From positions 1-8,944 of the forward strand of contig JAWOCV010000309.1 in NCBI GenBank assembly GCA_046483585.1: a stretch of 8,944 nucleotides of DNA, written 5' to 3'. Positions 7,601 through 8,944 of this stretch are shown here, one piece after another. The notes under the pieces were generated by a model. The model was not told the DNA's origin and did not search any database. It saw only the letters and a list, made by a program, of their open reading frames with translations. The first letter of the stretch is position 1. Each line of letters starts with the position of its first letter. The position numbers and the translations under genes were made by a program. Source of the DNA: Marinilabilia sp046483585. Its GTDB lineage: Bacteria > Bacteroidota > Bacteroidia > Bacteroidales > Marinilabiliaceae.

Positions 7601-7863
7601 GGGGTGGCATTGTGGGCATCACAGGTTCTCTGCCTTTTGTGGATGGCACAGACCTGCGCATACCTCAATTCACTTCACTCTCCAGAGACGGAGAATGGAT
7701 GATCGAAGGCGTGGGTGCAGAACCCGATATAAAAGTGGAAAACGATCCCTGGAAGGAGTACAACGGCGAAGACCAACAGCTCAACAAAGCCATAGAAGTT
7801 ATTCTGGAGAAAATGGAAGACCGTGAACCGCTTCCCGATATCCCGGAGCCACCGGTTAAGTAA
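4612..7863 (+). CDS. Tricorn-type S41 serine peptidase, exported
   Basis: This 1083-residue protein has the full tricorn layout. Residues 1-22 are a Sec signal peptide (cleavage after A20-A-A22), so it should act in the periplasm. Two beta-propellers follow, with PD40-type SPDG motifs near 70, 127, 173, 364, 410, 453 and 497. A Glu/Lys-rich insert lies at about 548-586. The helical C1 domain is at about 684-760, a PDZ domain at about 767-862, and the S41 catalytic domain at about 887-1050. Catalytic residues are H750 (GELNVGH), nucleophile S974 in YSASDGD and E1032 in MIEGVGAEPD. The S-to-E distance of 58 equals that in Thermoplasma tricorn (S965/E1023). The residue before the His is G749 where the archaeal enzyme has S745. 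RGNGGG (921-926) is the usual S41 glycine loop. Tricorn enzymes degrade oligopeptides, and here that may serve nutrition or envelope turnover. It is monocistronic, with its own terminator. Confidence 0.94.
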   Translation: MNLKKQLFHVFLILLLPALAAAEEARILRFPGISSDKIVFSHAGDLYTVPLEGGTARKITSHEGMEMFPRFSPDGSQIAFTGQYDGNTEVFVVPAEGGEPKRLTYTATLGRDDVADRMGPNNIVMTWTPDGDSIVFRSRKNTFNSFKGELYKVPVDGGVPEQMPFPEGGFSSFSPDGEKLAYNRVFREFRTWKYYRGGMADEVWIHDFNTRETEAITDHDAQDIIPMWIEDEVFFLSDRDRTMNLFAYDTNSGETEKITDFEDYDIKFPSHHGQTIVFEKGGELFTFDAQSREVTQVPVEINNDMTSAREELKDVSENIASAGLSPQGERVLFTARGDLFSVPAEKGITYNHTKSSDVHDRNAEYSPDGNWMAWLSDKSGEYEIWVQPANGEGEPRQVTTGAETYKFNMEWSPDSRYIAWSDQKYKLNVTEVESGETSTMAQNDHAQLRDYSWSPDSRWLAFSAGMPNQMDVIKVADVENGEIRQVTENWHDSGSPAFSADGKYLLFSSQRDFNPTYSRTEWNHAYINTDRVYMALLEKSTPSPFSPENKDVEPVEEDEKEEENENNGEKEEEEETSTDIDFEDIDKRIISLPIEPAYYNNISCVDGKVYYNRQFQGGKEGDGLLVYNLEDEKEEFIGEYQYTWSANHKKMLLGQKDKWKVMDPPASKTEIEEPMDLSQMKTKVNYRGEWQQIFDEVWRQMRDFFYVENMHGRDWEAIRDKYQKLVPYVDHRDDLNYVLGEMIGELNVGHAYINTGEKPEAERIKTGLLGAKLEPHESGYFRIKEILDGAPWSDRLASPLQAPGVDAGEGDYIMAVDRRPVNDVNNIYELLVGKAGQTVELLVNDTPEKDGASKVLVEPIDDESELYYYKWVSENIRKVNEATDGEVGYLHIPDMGPEGLNQFVRYFYPQLNKKALIIDDRGNGGGNVSPQILERLAREAYRVNMRRNSPDVTPVPGETLVGPKVALIDKYSASDGDLFAHGFQKLEIGTTVGTRTWGGIVGITGSLPFVDGTDLRIPQFTSLSRDGEWMIEGVGAEPDIKVENDPWKEYNGEDQQLNKAIEVILEKMEDREPLPDIPEPPVK

Positions 7864-7895
7864 TTTTTCTCATACCATTTAGAGATTAATTCTGT

Positions 7896-7929
7896 GAGGG
7901 TTTCACGCCAAGTGAAGCCCTCTTTTTTT
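7896..7929 (+). terminator. Rho-independent terminator of the tricorn-type gene
   Basis: GAGGGTTTCAC (7896-7906) pairs with GTGAAGCCCTC (7912-7922) as an 11-bp stem with one T-G wobble and a 5-nt loop. A run of seven T follows at 7923-7929. It lies 33 nt after the TAA stop and marks the end of coding DNA in the window. Confidence 0.93.
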
Positions 7930-8089
7930 GCAACAGATATCAAAATGTCATATTCCCACGGGCAAAACCTTCGCTCCCGGGGAAGGAAGTTTTTTCAAGG
8001 AAAAGATTCTTCGCACAGCTCAGCATGACACACGATCAAATACCTAACTGCCAGAATTATGCAATTGGTCCCGGCTTCAAAAGAAAAGG

Positions 8090-8185
8090 TGGTTAGCTGG
8101 TTAGCAAGTGAACTGATGAGCTGATGAGCTGGTGAGCTGGTGAACTGATGAGCTGTTGAACTGATGAGCTGGTGAACTGATGAAC
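8090..8185 (+). repeat. 8-bp tandem array, 12 units
   Basis: Twelve contiguous units keep an exact 8-bp register with no indel. They start TGGTTAGC, TGGTTAGC, AAGTGAAC and continue with nine units fitting TGNTGARC, such as TGATGAGC, TGGTGAAC and TGTTGAAC. Variation is confined to a few positions within the unit. Because 8 is not a multiple of 3, any reading frame through it cycles through all phases, which argues against a coding role. Confidence 0.88.
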
Positions 8186-8252
8186 AAGAATTGAACAGTC
8201 TCTCTCTCCCAGCACCAGCAACCAATTAACGAATTAACCAATTGACCAATCA

Positions 8253-8320
8253 ACCAATAACAGATTCTTCACAAGCTACCAATAACAGATTCTTCACAAG
8301 CTACCAATAACAGATTTTTG
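8253..8320 (+). repeat. 25-nt tandem repeat, two full units and a partial third
   Basis: 8253-8277 and 8278-8302 are identical 25-mers that begin ACCAATAACAGATTC and end TTCACAAGCT. A third unit starts at 8303 and decays after about 15 nt (8303-8320). Each unit is the shortened dispersed element plus an ACCAATAAC linker, so the linker and element were amplified together. Confidence 0.88.
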
Positions 8321-8421
8321 TAAAAATCAGCAATTCAACAAATTAATAGTTGTATCCCTGTCATGGATAGCATTATGCCCCAACTTTTTTGGGGTAGTCA
8401 CTCAGAAATAACATTTAACCC

Positions 8422-8511
8422 AACCAGCAACCAATTAACCAATTAACCAGCAACAGATTCTTCGCAAGCTCAGAATGACATCTGACAACCAGCAAACCAG
8501 CAACAAGCAAC
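8422..8511 (+). repeat. 90-bp direct repeat, copy 1
   Basis: This segment is identical at all 90 positions to 8779-8868, an offset of 357 nt. It contains AACCAATT-type units, one full dispersed element (8455-8480) and an ACCAGCA/ACAAGCA tail. Similarity continues downstream with small indels. Perfect identity inside otherwise drifting repeats suggests recent duplication or gene conversion. Confidence 0.9.
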
Positions 8512-8603
8512 AAGCAACTAATCCCCAAATTAACCAATTAACCAGTTAACCAATTGACCATTCAACCAGCCACAGATTCTTCGCAGGCTCAGAATGACGA
8601 TCA

Positions 8604-8652
8604 ACCAGCAACAAGCAACCAGCAACAAGCAACAAGCAACCAGCAACAAGCA
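8604..8652 (+). repeat. 7-bp tandem array, 7 units
   Basis: Seven contiguous 7-mers alternate between ACCAGCA and ACAAGCA in the order C, A, C, A, A, C, A at the third base, with no other variation. The 7-bp period differs from the 8-bp period of the neighbouring AACCAATT-like units. Confidence 0.87.
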
Positions 8653-8778
8653 TCCAATCATCCAATTCTTGCAAGCAAGCGGCAGAGCCGAGCGAACCAA
8701 TTAACGAATTGACCAATCACCAGCACCCAGCAACCAATTAACCAACAACAGATTCTTCGCAGGCTCAGAATGACATTT

Positions 8779-8868
8779 AACCAGCAACCAATTAACCAAT
8801 TAACCAGCAACAGATTCTTCGCAAGCTCAGAATGACATCTGACAACCAGCAAACCAGCAACAAGCAAC
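8779..8868 (+). repeat. 90-bp direct repeat, copy 2
   Basis: Identical to 8422-8511. After it, 8869-8944 continues as a relative of 8512-8597 with a deletion of about 17 nt, and includes another dispersed element at 8915-8940. The higher-order repeat is therefore longer than the perfectly matching part. Confidence 0.9.
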
Positions 8869-8944
8869 CAGCAACTCATCCCTAAATTAACCAATTAACC
8901 ATTCAACCAGCAACAGATTCTTCGCAAGCTCAGAATGACATCTG

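Larger units (their letters stand above)
8004..8940. repeat. Dispersed element GATTCTTCGC...GCTCAGAATGAC, multiple copies
   Basis: The core is AGATTCTTCGCA, then A or G, then GCTCAGAATGACA, about 26 nt. Near-complete copies lie at 8004-8030 (divergent), 8455-8480, 8574-8598, 8750-8775, 8812-8837 and 8915-8940. Shortened copies lacking the CAGAATGACA half are at 8262-8277 and 8287-8302, and a stub is at 8312-8319. All are in the same orientation. On the minus strand it reads GTCATTCTGAGC...GCGAAGAATCT, a repeat seen scattered in genomes of several bacterial phyla. The copies are almost always preceded by AACCAGCAAC or AACCAATAAC. Confidence 0.85.
7930..8944. other. Non-coding repeat-rich region at the 3' end
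   Basis: About 1 kb without a credible gene. 7930-8003 and 8031-8089 are unremarkable. From 8090 onwards nearly everything is short tandem units (8-bp and 7-bp) interleaved with copies of a dispersed element. One non-repetitive patch (about 8321-8410) contains a small CCCCAA/TTGGGG hairpin at 8378-8394. The minus-strand frames at 7995-8225 and 8658-8894 are translations of the repeats (HQLISS-like and CHSELAKN-like peptides) and should not be called as genes. The array runs off the right edge of the window. Confidence 0.85.

Noticed and set aside
7995..8225. Minus-strand 76-residue protein
   Set aside because: It is a translation of the 8-bp tandem array and of one copy of the dispersed element, with no start signals or domain.
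8658..8894. Minus-strand 78-residue hydrophobic protein
   Set aside because: Its Leu/Trp-rich sequence comes from translating the AACCAGCAACC-type repeats, and CHSELAKN is the known spurious reading of the dispersed element.
8422..8944. CRISPR array
   Set aside because: The 26-nt element recurs at irregular spacing (starts 119, 176, 62 and 103 nt apart). The intervening DNA is low-complexity repeat rather than unique spacers, and no cas gene is present.

Overview
The window looks like a piece of a Bacteroidota chromosome, possibly Marinilabiliales or Bacteroidales-like; the rank below phylum is a guess. Three things point there. Genes start without clear Shine-Dalgarno sequences and sit behind A/T-rich leaders. 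One intergenic promoter fits the Bacteroidota TTG / TAnnTTTG consensus at the right spacing. The gene set includes a secreted tricorn-type peptidase with an acidic insert and a lipoprotein-type M81 protein. No rRNA, tRNA, transposase, phage gene or CRISPR array is visible.

Layout. 43-450 encodes a stand-alone response-regulator receiver domain and is closed by a strong intrinsic terminator (481-511). A consensus promoter (531-560) drives an atypical short-chain dehydrogenase of the HTATIP2/TIP30 type (586-1221). A 537-nt gap follows, holding a GC-rich non-coding island and an A/T-rich repeat. Next is a small FMN nitroreductase (1759-2289), convergent with a lipoprotein of the MlrC/M81 metallopeptidase family (2399-3973, minus). 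After a 638-nt gap carrying an inverted copy of the same repeat comes a 1083-residue tricorn-type S41 peptidase (4612-7863) with an intrinsic terminator. The last 1 kb is non-coding. It is built of 7-bp and 8-bp tandem units interleaved with copies of a GATTCTTCGC...GCTCAGAATGAC element, and includes a perfect 90-bp direct duplication.

How the genes relate. Most are single-gene units rather than an operon. The two large genes, the M81 lipoprotein and the tricorn peptidase, are divergent, and both are predicted to be exported and peptide-degrading. A shared role in peptide breakdown in the envelope is possible but is inferred only from family and position. The receiver and the two small redox enzymes look like housekeeping or accessory genes with no visible link to them.

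I do not see a clear new defence, mobile or biosynthetic system. The most informative observations are in the non-coding DNA. A 137-column inverted repeat pair brackets the nitroreductase/M81 segment, and its arms differ in length only by the precise presence or absence of a 20-nt palindrome. The 3' repeat region has two periodicities and a switch of repeat strand.
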